Below, in pieces: positions 1-9,427 of a stretch of 64,000 nucleotides of DNA. The stretch is taken from the NCBI RefSeq assembly GCF_042453785.1, contig NC_091664.1, positions 3,212,501 through 3,276,500 of the forward strand, read 5' to 3'. How positions within the stretch are numbered: position 1 is the stretch's first letter; each line of letters opens with the position of its first letter. This stretch comes from Malus domestica. Taxonomy: Eukaryota; Streptophyta; Magnoliopsida; Rosales; Rosaceae. Made by a program: the position numbers and the translations under genes. The notes under the pieces were generated by a model. The model worked only from the letters and a program-made list of their open reading frames with translations, was not told the DNA's origin and searched no databases.

Positions 1-898
1 GTTTTGACTTGAACCTTGTTGAAGAGGCAGCCACGCTTCTCCAGACAACATATGGCGCCCATCATTCGTCTCCCCTACTGGTGCTCTTACCGTTGGGGAT
101 TCCGTGATGAAGAATGATATGACCGCTGCGGTAGTGGCCAGGAACCTTCTCACTCCCAAAGATAACAGACTACTTTCCAAACGGTCTGATGAGTTGGCTG
201 TTAAGGATTCTCTGGCTCTCAGTGTTCAGTGTGCAGGTTCTGTGTCTAACATGGCCCAACGCCTATTTGCTCGAACCCGCCAAGTTGAATCATTGGCGGC
301 TGAAGTGATGAGTCTCAAACAGGAGATTAGAGGGCTCAAGCATGAGAATAAACAGTTGCACCGGCTCGCACATGACTATGCTACAAACATGAAGAGGAAG
401 CTTGACCAGATGAAGGAATCTGATGGTCAGGTTTTACTTGATCATCAGAGGTTTGTGGGTTTGTTCCAAAGGCATTTATTGCCTTCGTCTTCTGGGGCTG
501 TACCGCGTAATGAAGCTCCAAATGATCAACCTCTGCTGCCTCCTCCTTCTAGGGTTCTGTCCAGTACTGAGGCTCCAAATGATCCCCCTCCAGTGCCTGC
601 TCTTTCTAGGGCTCTACCGACTGCTGAGACTTCTCCTAAGCAACCTTTGTGAAGGCTCCCTCTTGTTTGTTTATTTTGACTCATGTATATGTACATATTT
701 ATGACTTATCGGGGATATAAATAAACAGCGTTCCTTCATTTCAACGTATTGTGTTAAATACACTAAAGCCTTCTTCGCTAAGTTCTCTGAATTTTCTTTT
801 GTTGAAGCTTGTATGTTGAAGCTTTGTGAGTGGAGCATGTAGGTTGAGGTAGTATTCCCTTAATTTCCCGAGTGAGGAAAACTTCTCGGTTGGAGACT
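1..898 (+). mobile_element. 3' part of an LTR-type retroelement (fragment)
   Basis: A coding remnant (104-652) is followed by about 250 bp of AT-rich non-coding DNA holding GAAGCTT-type short repeats and the motif GGTTGGAGACTTGG just before the LINE begins. Similar GAAGCTTT repeats and a GGAGACTTG motif occur inside the Gypsy-like element at 34944-38246, so I infer an element of the same general class. The left end is outside the window and no LTR is visible, so the boundaries are approximate. The join to the LINE is near 898. Confidence 0.5.
104..652 (+). CDS. Retroelement-associated coiled-coil protein, C-terminal part
   Basis: I do not recognise a named family with certainty; proteins of this look are common in Rosaceae repeats. 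The frame is open from position 23, and the first ATG is at 104, so the true N-terminus probably lies upstream or in an earlier exon. Residues 50-110 are rich in heptad-like Leu/Glu/Lys (ESLAAEVMSLKQEIRGLKHE) and should form a coiled coil. The last 50 residues are Pro/Ser-rich with a threefold repeat of the type EAPNDxPxxPxxSR. No enzymatic motif is seen. It most likely belongs to the retroelement around it rather than to a host gene. The repetitive tail and lack of introns fit that. Confidence 0.45.
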   Translation: MMKNDMTAAVVARNLLTPKDNRLLSKRSDELAVKDSLALSVQCAGSVSNMAQRLFARTRQVESLAAEVMSLKQEIRGLKHENKQLHRLAHDYATNMKRKLDQMKESDGQVLLDHQRFVGLFQRHLLPSSSGAVPRNEAPNDQPLLPPPSRVLSSTEAPNDPPPVPALSRALPTAETSPKQPL

Positions 899-911
899 TG
901 GAAAATCCAAG

Positions 912-1463
912 TCACTGAGTGGGATCGGCTATATGAATCTTTGAACGCCATTGTGCTCGGTCCTGTGTCATGTCCTCCGTTAGATCCAAGTACTCTAAGT
1001 CTTTTCTTAGAGTCTCTTCCAAAGTTTTCCTAGGTCTTCCTCTACCCCTTCGGCCCTGAACCTCTGTCCCATAGTCGCATCTTCTAATCGGAGCGTCAGT
1101 AGGCCTTCTTTGCACATGTCCAAACCACCGTAACCGATTTTCTCTCATCTTTCCTTCAATTTCGGCTACTCCTACTTTACCCCGGATATCCTCATTCCTA
1201 ATCTTATCCTTTCTTGTGTGCCCACACATCCAACGAAGCATCCTCATCTCCGCTACACCCATTTTGTGTACGTGTTGATGCTTCACCGCCCAACATTCTG
1301 TGCCATACAGCATCGCCGGCCTTATTGCCGTCCTATAAAATTTTCCCTTGAGCTTCAGTGGCATACGGCGGTCACACAACACGCCGGATGCACTCTTCCA
1401 CATCATCCATCCAACTTGTATTCTATGGTTGAGATCTCCATCTAATTCTCCGTTCTTTTGCAA
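912..1463 (-). pseudogene. LINE ORF C-terminal segment
   Basis: This piece continues the LINE polyprotein downstream of the reverse transcriptase. Motifs such as MLYGTECWAVK, MRMLRWMCGHTRKD and NRLRWFGHVQRRP are typical of the C-terminal part of RTE-like plant LINE proteins. It ends with a stop at 912, about 14 bp from the inferred 3' end of the element. The segment is open over 183 residues but is out of frame with the FADD-containing piece. Confidence 0.8.
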
Positions 1464-1502
1464 GATAGATCCTAGGTAACGAAAACGATCGCTCTTTGGT
1501 AT

Positions 1503-2452
1503 TTATTGATCTCCGATCCTCACCCCTAACTCGTTTTGGCCTCCATTTGCACTGAACTTGCACTCCATATATTCTGTCTTTGATCGGCTTAGGCGAAGAC
1601 CTTTAGATTCCAACACTTCTCTCCAAAGGTTAAGCTTTGCATTTACCCCTTCCTGAGTTTCATCTATCAACACTATATCGTCTGCGAAAACATACACCAA
1701 GGAATATCATCTTGAATATGTCCTGTTAACTCATCCATTACCAACGCAAAAAGGTAAGGACTTAAGGATGAGCCTTGATGTAATCCTACAGTTATGGGAA
1801 AGCTTTCGGTTTGTCCTTCATGAGTTCTTACGGCAGTCTTTGCTCCTTCATACATATCCTTTATAGCTTGGATATATGCTACTCGTACTCATTTCTTCTC
1901 TAAAATCCTCCAAAGAATGTCTCTTGGGACCCTATCATACGCTTTTTCCAAATCTATAAAGACCATGTGTAAATCCTTTTTCCCATCTCTATATCTTTCC
2001 ATCAATCTTCGTAAGAGATAGATTGCCTCCATGGTTGAGCGCCCTGGCATGAACCCGAATTGGTTGTCCGAAACCCGTGTCTCTTGCCTCAATCTATGCT
2101 CAATGACTCTCTTCCAGAGCTTCATTGTATGACTCATTAGCTTAATACCCCTATAGTTCATGCAATTTTGTACGTCGCCCTTATTCTTGTAGATAGGCAC
2201 CAAAGTGCTCGTTCGCCACTCATTTGGCATCTTCTTCGTTTTCAAAATCCTATTGAAAAGGTCAGTGAGCCATGTTATACCTGTCTCTCCCAAAACTTTC
2301 CACACTTCGATTGGTATATCGTCTGGGCCTACTGCTTTTCTATGCTTCATCTTCTTCAAAGCTACAACCATTTCTTCCTTCCGGATTCGACGATAAAAAG
2401 AGTAGTTTCTACACTCTTCTGAGTTACTCAACTCCCCTAAAGAAGCACTCAT
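1503..2452 (-). pseudogene. LINE reverse transcriptase, broken
   Basis: Reverse transcriptase motifs appear in three separate frames: [23 protein letters not shown] plus [10 protein letters not shown], and [13 protein letters not shown] with [14 protein letters not shown] (catalytic Asp) in 1889-2452; LHQGSSLSPYLFALVMDEL in 1673-1855; and the catalytic FADD box (usual YADD) in [12 protein letters not shown] at 1503-1700. The enzyme would copy the LINE RNA at the nicked target, but the stops and frameshifts between blocks make it non-functional. Assignment to the RTE group rests on the motif style and is an inference. Confidence 0.85.
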
Positions 2453-2491
2453 TTCATGCCCTTCATTGAAAAGATTATGAAAATAACCTCT

Positions 2492-3882
2492 TCATCTATC
2501 TTTAACCGCGTTCTCTGTAGCAAGAACCTTTCTATCCTCATCCTTGATGCACCTCACTTGGTTTAGGTCTCTTGTCTTCTTTTCCCTTGCTCTAGCTAGT
2601 TTATAGATATCCAACTCTCCTTCTTTGGTATCTAGTCGCTTATACATATCGTCATAAGCCGCTAACTTAGCTTCTCTCACAGCTTTCTTCGCATCTTGCT
2701 TCGCTTTTCTATACCTTTCACCATTTTCATCGGTCTTATTCTTGTATAAGGCTTTACAACATTCCTTCTTAGCCTTCACCTTTGTTTGTACCTCCTCATT
2801 CCACCACCAAGATTCCTTTTGGTGTGGGGCAAAGCCCTTGGACTCTCCTAATACCTCTTTTGCTACTTTTCGGATACAACTAGCCATGGAATCCCACATT
2901 TGGCTAGCTTCCCCCTCTCTATCCCACACACACTGGGTGATTACTTTCTCTTTGAAAATGACTTGTTTTTCTTCTTTTAGATTCCACCATCTAGTCCTTG
3001 GGCACTTCCAAGTCTTGTTCTTTTTTCTCACTCTTTTGATATGTACATCCATCACCAACAAGCGATGTTGATTAGCCACGCTCTCTCCTGGTATAACTTT
3101 GCAATCCTTACAAGTTATACGATCCCCTTTTCTCATTAGAAGAAAATTTATTTGTGTTTTTGACGACCCACTCTTGTAGGTGATCACATGTTCTTCTCTC
3201 TTCTTAAAGAAGGTGTTGGCTAAGAAGAGATCATATGCCATTGCAAAATCCAAGATAGCTTCCCCATCCTCGTTTCTCTCCCCAAAACCATGGCCACCAT
3301 GAAAACCTCCATAGTTGTCTGTCTCCCTGCCCACGTGTCCATTTAAATCTCCTCCTATAAATAACTTCTCCGTCTGAGCAATTCCTTGCACCAAGTCTCC
3401 AAGGTCTTCCCAAAATTTCTCCTTCGAACTCATATCCAACCCTACTTGAGGTGCGTACGCATTAATCACATTGATAAGTTCTTGTCCTATTACAATCTTG
3501 ATTGCCATGATTCTATCTCCTACCCTCTTGACATCTACAACATCTTGTGTCAAGGTCTTGTCCACGATGATGCCAACACCGTTTCTCGTTCTATTTGTGC
3601 CCGAGTACCAAAGTTTAAACCCTGAGTTTTCTAGATCCTTTGCCTTAAGACCAACCCACTTAGTTTCTTGTGGCACATAATATTTATCCTTCTCCTCACC
3701 ATAACTTCCACTACTTCCATAGATTTTCCCGTTAAGGTTCCTATATTCCACGTTCCTAAACGCATTCTACTCTCCTGAACTCTACCCTTCTGTCCTAGCT
3801 TTTTCAACCTCCCCCATCCAATGGAATCAAAGTACTTCTTTTGTGTGTCCCGTGTAAAGTTGATAGGTGCATATGCTCCCAA
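2492..3882 (-). pseudogene. LINE AP-endonuclease region, frameshifted
   Basis: This is the N-terminal endonuclease/exonuclease/phosphatase-like domain that would nick target DNA. Visible motifs in order are LGTWNIGTLTG (metal-binding Asn) in a first short frame, then QETKW (Glu), NAYAPQVG, GGDLNGHVG (Asp and Asn), and NQHRLLVMD (final His). The position that in the family reads S/TQID is TQIN here, so the conserved Asp is replaced by Asn. The N-terminal piece (3631-3882) and the main piece (2492-3751) are in different frames. The domain is followed by a Lys/Glu-rich linker towards the reverse transcriptase. Confidence 0.8.
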
Positions 3883-4228
3883 ACAACTTTGAGTGGAGTC
3901 GTTCGAAAAGAAGTTTCTATGGCCCCCTTGCTAATTTAACACTGCATCCGGGTGCCTATAGAGATACAGCGACCCTTGCTCACTTATCACTGTGCTCGGG
4001 CCACACAGCGCGCCACTTACGGGTGACGCCCTAGCTTTAGCGCGATTTCGTTCTGAATTCATTTTCATAAGGATTCGACGTAACTGTGGAGTGCCGGCTA
4101 TCGACTACCTGACGCCCTCCCCCTCCTCCTTTACTCGGGCTTGGGACCGGCAATGTAAGATAAACTTACATAGGCGGAGTTCTTTCCCAATCAACTATGA
4201 CCAAGAAATAAGAGATTCTATTATATTA

Positions 4229-4524
4229 GGGCATCTCGACTGGAAGATGCAAATTTGAGATGTAAAAGATATACATTTACATCTCATTTTACATTTTTAG
4301 GAGATGTATAATTTAGTTCTAGTCTAATGAGAGATATGCAAATTTGGAATCCCTTTCTCTCTTTAACTACGGAGTTCACATCCAAAAGATGTTAAAAATA
4401 TGTAAATTTTCATTTTATTTACATCTTCTGGCCAATATTGGTGTTTTATACATATCTCCCATTGGAAATCAAAACATATAAACGTCCATTTCAAAGCATT
4501 TTGAACCTTTCATTGGAGATGCTC
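4229..4524. mobile_element. Tourist-like MITE, copy 1
   Basis: The ends are imperfect inverted repeats (GGGCATCTCGACTGG at the left, TTGGAGATGCTC at the right) flanked by TTA on both sides (4226-4228 and 4525-4527), as expected for PIF/Harbinger-derived MITEs. It is 296 bp long, AT-rich, without coding capacity. The same MITE sits at the same place in copy 2 (54639-54932), so it predates the duplication. Confidence 0.8.
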
Positions 4525-4684
4525 TTATATATTAATTAGAAATCAATATTGTCATAAGAAGATTCTGCCAGTGCTAAAACCTTAAAGCAAGCGTTAAGAG
4601 GTGAATTATCTATTTTGGTGTAACTAATTTTTCTTCTGCAGCTTAATCTGATATTAACGACATAATCGTACGTAGTGATTAGCA

Positions 4685-4937
4685 TGTTGGAATTTATTAG
4701 GTTTATTTAGGAAATTAATTAGAGATTTGATTTGATTTTGTAGTAGGGTATTTTTGGCATTTACGCATTAGGGTTTCTTAGGTTTATTGCTCTATAAATA
4801 GAGCTTGTAATTTAGTTTGAGAGTAAGTTAGTCACAATGTAGCCTCTTAGGGTTTTGTAGCCATTTCGGCATTCTCGTTCGTTTAATAATATTCTTTCTA
4901 TTTTGTTAGTCTTGTTCCTTGCGCACTCTGATATTCA
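4685..4937 (+). repeat. 5' LTR of the short Copia-like element
   Basis: It begins TGTTGG and ends ATTCA. It contains a TATA-like CTATAAATAG motif near 4791-4800, which would drive element transcription. It differs from the 3' LTR at only a few positions. Confidence 0.9.
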
Positions 4938-4940
4938 ACT

Positions 4941-4952
4941 TGGTATCAGAGC
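4941..4952 (+). other. Primer-binding site (tRNA-Met type)
   Basis: TGGTATCAGAGC lies three bases after the 5' LTR. This is the usual primer-binding sequence of plant Copia-type and TRIM elements. Confidence 0.85.
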
Positions 4953-5098
4953 AGGTTTGATCATTCGGGATTTAATCTGCCCTCGATTCGTATCAATTTG
5001 TTCGTCCGTCTTGTTGGTTGTTTAGATTGTCGTTGGTCTAGTTTGTTAAAAAAAAAAAAAAAAAAAAGGGTTGAATCTGCCATCAGCTCCGCTGCGCC

Positions 5099-5836
5099 CA
5101 GTGGCGGATCCACAGTGGGGTCAATGGGGTCGCACGACCCCTTGGAAGCCATGGAAACAACCTTAGAGACCCATTGGAGCTGCTGGTGCGACCCCTTGGA
5201 GCTGCTGGTGCGACCCCTTGGAGCTGCTGGTGAGATCCCTTGGCTGCACACCAAGTGTTCGACGAAAGGTCTGAAAGAACCAAGGATGCTGTCAAGTTCA
5301 AGGTTCGGTGCTCCAAGTACCTTTACACACTTTGTGTGTTTGATTCCGAGTAGGCCGACAAGTTGAAGCAATCTCTTCCTCCAGGTTTGAACGTTCAGGA
5401 CCTTTAAACAAGGATTTTAAACCCGAGTACAAAATTCTGCGGCCAAAGAAGGGCAGGAAACTAGAGGAAGAAGACCAAGATGGCAGCATAATATTCTTAT
5501 GCGTTTACACCAAGGTTTGCTGAAGTCGAAGATGTCTCGATGGTAGATAGGATCTGACGACAGAAATCCAAACAATATGCTTATTCATGTGAACTGATGA
5601 TGGTCGTATAGCCACCAATACAGTTCATCAATGTACAATAAGAGGAGAATATTTGTTTGTAAACGTAACAGAGGGAGTCACCTAGTCGGTAAATATCTGA
5701 AACATGTCCACGCCCATAGCTTCTTCCTCCAGGTATGAAATGACGATATGCATGCCGTTTCTGTTAAAAAAAAATTACGCGCTGCGCGTGCTATCCTTAT
5801 TGACCCCTCAAACATTATTTCCTGGATCCGCCACTG
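5099..5836 (+). mobile_element. Non-autonomous hAT element nested in the LTR element
   Basis: The 14-bp terminal inverted repeats CAGTGGCGGATCCA and TGGATCCGCCACTG are flanked by a perfect 8-bp duplication, GCTGCGCC (5091-5098 and 5837-5844), diagnostic of hAT transposition. It is 738 bp long with no transposase. It carries three tandem copies of a ~21-bp GAGCTGCTGGTGCGACC unit (about 5174-5240) and a fragment of a ribosomal protein L38 gene. The insertion interrupts the interior of the LTR element and is therefore younger than it. Confidence 0.92.
5252..5407 (+). pseudogene. RPL38: Captured ribosomal protein eL38 (RPL38) gene fragment
   Basis: From about 5281 to the TAA at 5405-5407 the plus strand encodes the C-terminal half of cytosolic 60S ribosomal protein L38, including [19 protein letters not shown] and ADKLKQSLPPGLNVQDL. 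One in-frame TAG replaces the residue between these two blocks. Upstream, an ARRK-like remnant near 5255-5265 joins directly to the RTKDAVKF segment, so part of the middle of the protein is deleted. No N-terminal methionine region is present. It lies wholly within the hAT borders, so the transposon carried it here. Recognition is from memory of the conserved L38 family; non-functional as a protein. Confidence 0.85.
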
Positions 5837-5844
5837 GCTGCGCC

Positions 5845-6672
5845 TACCCCATCTGGATCTGCATAACCATCCACCCACCATGTGCTTGAACCGCACCTGC
5901 ACTTGAAGTCACTGCCATGTCGCCGCTTGACCATTGCACCAGACCATCACCATCCCGCTGCACCATACTTGCACCGTGACATCCCGCACCACCAGATCGA
6001 CCCAGCGATCCATAGTCGTCGTCCCCGCATCGTACCTCACCACGAATCTGCATCTGTCTGCAACCTACCCGCACCGCTTGAATTCGCACATGCTCGAACC
6101 GCTGCAATCATTGCAACCAAGTCCAATGAACATGACCACTGTTGCACCACTACACCTGCAGGTTGATGCGTTTTTGCGACCCTGTTCGAACCCGCCTGCA
6201 TCCGCATTTGCACCCAAATTTGTAGTCACCTCCCACTGCACTTTCTCCGCCTCACCTACCCTCTGCAAGCCTGCACAGACCTGATCACTCGCACTGCAAT
6301 CTGCCCAGACAACCGCACCATCTGCACCGTGAACCCAGAAGAAAAGGATAAAAAAAAAAAGACTGATGTTGGTGGTTCGCATAGAAGAAAAAAAAAGAAA
6401 AAAAGGGGGAAAAAGAGAAAAAAAAAATATTTGGTTGGATTTTTTTGTTTGTTTGTTCGGCATTGGCATCGATATTTGCACTGGCACTGGTATTGGAATC
6501 TTGCACTGGCACTGGCATTGGAATCTTGCACTGGCACTGGCATTGAAATCTTGCACTTGCACCGATGGAATTTCGTATTGAAATTGGCATCGGAAGTTAG
6601 CATAACAAAGCTTGCATCCACATCGTCTGTTGGCAAACTCATGTCGTATACCGCCATGAGTTTGACGGGGGG
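5845..6672 (+). other. Interior remnant of the short LTR element
   Basis: This is the right-hand part of the interior, with His/Pro/Thr-rich low-complexity reading frames, an A-rich stretch (6350-6430) and a minisatellite of CACTGGCACTGGCATTGGAATCTTG-like units at about 6475-6560. No gag, integrase or reverse transcriptase motif was found. It ends in a purine run before the 3' LTR. Confidence 0.7.
6475..6560 (+). repeat. GCACTGGCATTGGAATCTT-type minisatellite
   Basis: About three tandem copies of a ~27-bp unit built from TGCACTGGCACTGG and ATTGGAATCT, inside the interior of the LTR element. Confidence 0.8.
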
Positions 6673-6926
6673 TGTTGGAATTTATTAGGTTTATTTAGGA
6701 AATTAATTAGAGATTTGATTTGATTTTGTAGTAAGGTATTTTTTGGCATTTACGCATTAGGGTTTCTTAGGTTTATTGCTCTATAAATAGAGCTTGTAAT
6801 TTAGTTTAAGAGTAAGTTAGTCACAATGTAGCCTCTTAGGGTTTTGTAGCCGTTTCGGCATTCTCGTTCGTTTAATAATATTCTTTCTATTTTGTTAGTC
6901 TTGTTCGTTGCGCACTCTGATATTCA
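6673..6926 (+). repeat. 3' LTR of the short Copia-like element
   Basis: Matches the 5' LTR from TGTTGG to ATTCA with few differences, which suggests recent insertion. It is preceded by the purine run at 6664-6672. Confidence 0.9.
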
Positions 6927-7805
6927 AGGTAGCTAGCTAGCAGCCTGTGCCAACCTGCTTAATTAGAATACAAATCTGCTTAATCTGGTTATGGTTATAT
7001 AATAATGATTAGAGAAAAAAAATGCATGCAAGTTTTAGTTCCTTAGAGCAACTCCATTGTGGTGGATTGCTCGGGGGACAAGTGAGAGAAAAGGGCCCGA
7101 GGCCCTGTGGATTCGCTCCAGCGTGAAGGAGCCTGAGTGGAGGTGGAGGCTCGAGCTCCGGGCCTGTGAAGAGTTGTCAACCCACAAGTTCGAGTGGATT
7201 GGCTGTTAGGGCTGACGTCAGCCCTGCAACAGGCCTTTTTTTTATTTTTTTCTGTCAGGCGCTAGCACCCCACTCGTGCGTGGGGGCGCGTCGCCCGACA
7301 ACTTTTCAGATTGAAATGTTACCTTTGGGAAGCCACATGGCTTCTCACAGTCCGTTTGATCTCAACGGCTATTTAACTTGGATAGTTCGATCTCAACGGT
7401 AAAAAAATTAAAAAAAATCTTATTTAATATCAACCGTTCGATCTGAGATCAACGGTCAATATTAATATGCTTTATAAATAAATTTAAAAAAAAAAAGAAA
7501 AAATAGTTTTAAAATTAAGAAAAGTTACCGTTTTGACATGTGGCACAATCTGGAGTGTTGAAATTCAATTTTTTTTAAATCTAACGGCAGAGATTAATTA
7601 TTTGAATAAAAAATTAAAAAAATTGTAAAAAATCCGAAAAAATATCTGAAAATTTTTTAAAAAAATGTTTCTACTTTTCTATAAATACCTTCTCATTATC
7701 ATCTACCTTACACCACAATTTCATATTTTCTCAACTACTTTCAATCACATTCCTATCTTTCTCTCAAAGTTTCAATCCAATTTTTTTCAACAAAATGATG
7801 CAAGT

Positions 7806-9045
7806 ATGAATTGGACGCTTCTTGAAGATGTTGCATTGTGTACTAGCTGGGTTGAAATTACTCATAGTTCGCGTACGGGTAATGAGATGTAGTTGCGAGA
7901 AATGTAGTCTTATTCGTACCAATTATCTTGAAAAAATGGGTGGGAGTAGAACCAAAGAATCGATGTCTAGTCGTTGGAAATTACTTAACCAATCATTTAG
8001 TATTTGGAGAGACGCCTTGGCACAAGCTAATACTAATCTTCGAAGTGGGGAAAATTACACGGATCAGGTAACAATATATTATTTGTTTGTTTGTACTATA
8101 CCCAAATTTGCATTGTAATTATTTGTTTGTATTATTTATTTGTTACCTACTTTAATTATAATTATTTGTTTGTATTATTTATTTGTTACATACTTTGATT
8201 ATAATTTTTTGTTTGTATTATTTATTTGTTACATACTTTGATTATAATATTTTGTTTGTATTTTTTATTTGTTACCTACTTTAATTATAATTATTTGTTT
8301 GTATTATTTATTTGTTACCAACTTTGATTATAATTATTTAATCTCCCCCATTGTGTAGCTAATTCAAGCACAAGCTTGGTATGGTGCCAAAACCAAAAGC
8401 AAAAATAAATCATTCAACCGGTGGGAATGTTGGAATATTGTCAAAGATTGTCCTAAATTCAGAGTTGTGCCTGTCGGTCCAGAAGTTGTCATGAACAGCA
8501 CTCCTCTACACTCTACACCTAATAATGGCTCGCATGAAGATGATGGAGAAGAAGTGCCTGAAACGCCCATCCCTGAACAAGCGTTGGGTTCGACCCGTTA
8601 TCCAATTAGGCCTCAAGGTAAGAAGGCTTCAAAGAGAAAAGGAAGTGCTTCCAAGCATGATTATGCAAAGCACATGGAAGAACTTACTCGTCATAGTGAA
8701 TTGACTTTGGCGCGGGAAATGGCGAAATTTGAAGCTGATAAGGTTAGAGAGGAGGCAAAAACTGCAGCTGTTGAGAGAGAATTTCAAGCTAATGAGAGAG
8801 AAAGAGAGCTACTTAGGCAAGAAAGAGAACTGGTTAGAGAAGAAAGAATGGCTCAACGAGATCGTGAGATTATGAACACACCTTTAGAAGGGAAGTCTTC
8901 AAATTCTAAATATTTTTGGAAGTCGGAGAAAGAGGGTGTGGTGCGTAGGAGGCGTGCAAGAGAAGCGAGAGCAAGAGGAGATGGTCCTAGCACGACAAGA
9001 GAATATCATCCTAGCCCCACAAATTGGTTAAGTGATGATGATTAG
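7806..9045 (+). pseudogene. Harbinger ORF1 (MYB/trihelix-like DNA-binding protein), two exons, broken
   Basis: Exon 1 runs from the ATG at 7806 to 8067 (GATCAG|GTAACA) and exon 2 from 8359 (TGTGTAG|CTAATT) to the TGA-type stop at 9045. Exon 1 opens with MNWTLLEDVALC, a MYB-like helix, and continues SRWKLLNQSFSIWRDAL after an in-frame TAG at 7890 and a one-base frameshift, so it is not functional. Exon 2 is fully open: FNRWECWNIVKDCPKF, then a Lys/Arg-rich stretch and a long charged coiled coil (EREFQANERERELLRQ), as in the proteins often annotated NAM-associated. In this family ORF1 is needed with the transposase for mobilisation. Confidence 0.85.
8068..8358 (+). repeat. ORF1 intron filled by a ~57-bp AT-rich tandem repeat
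   Basis: Four to five copies of a unit containing ATTTGTTTGTATTATTTATT followed by GTTACCTACTTTAATTAT occupy 8105-8345. GT and AG ends are intact. Confidence 0.8.
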
Positions 9046-9427
9046 AGTACTTTTTGTAATCGGAGCCCATAGTTTTCCAATCATCTTGGGTTGTAATTTA
9101 TTATTTATTGATTAGAGTATTTTATGTTGTTTCCAATTTATTGAATTTAGTACTTTATTTAAAGTGAAAGTAAATTTATTTAATATGGTAATATATTTAT
9201 ACTATAAGAGAATCTTTATTCAAATGACATAAACACACCAATAAAAAACTCACGAAATGAACTAAAATAAAACGCACCAAATAAAATTATATAAACACAC
9301 CAAATAATAAAAAAACTCACTAAAATAAAACACACCAAATAAAATTACATAAATACACCAAATAATAAAAAACACACTAAATGAACTTAATTATCTTCAG
9401 CTTGTTTCAATGCCCACTGGTGCTCTA
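9046..9427. other. Intergenic space between the convergent Harbinger genes
   Basis: AT-rich, with a loose repeat of CACCAAATAAAATTA-like units at about 9235-9385. No gene seen; it holds the facing 3' ends of ORF1 and the transposase. Confidence 0.7.

Larger units (their letters stand above)
899..4188 (-). mobile_element. RTE-like LINE (non-LTR retrotransposon), degenerate
   Basis: Read on the minus strand, an AP-type endonuclease region (about 3882 to 2900), a reverse transcriptase region (2452 to 1503) and a C-terminal segment (1463 to 912) follow in the order expected for a LINE. The reading frame is broken by stops and shifts into at least five pieces, so the copy is dead. The GC-richer stretch 3900-4188 would be its 5' region. 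At 4189 the sequence switches abruptly to the duplicated segment also present at 54599. No matching target-site duplication was found on the two sides, so the insertion may coincide with a rearrangement breakpoint. Confidence 0.85.
4685..6926 (+). mobile_element. Short Copia-like non-autonomous LTR retrotransposon
   Basis: Two near-identical LTRs of about 253 bp (4685-4937 and 6673-6926) start TGTTGGAA and end ATTCA. A primer-binding site (TGGTATCAGAGC, 4941-4952) complementary to initiator tRNA-Met follows the first LTR, and a purine run (GACGGGGGG, 6664-6672) precedes the second. The interior has no pol domains and is interrupted by a nested hAT (5099-5836). Without that insertion the element would be about 1.5 kb. 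Copy 2 (near 55096) has no element here, so it inserted after the duplication. The flanks TAGCA and AGGTA do not match as a 5-bp duplication, and about nine bases of the empty site are missing. Confidence 0.9.

Noticed and set aside
4941-4952. A tRNA gene
   Set aside because: The match to tRNA-Met is only the primer-binding site of the LTR element; no tRNA cloverleaf follows.
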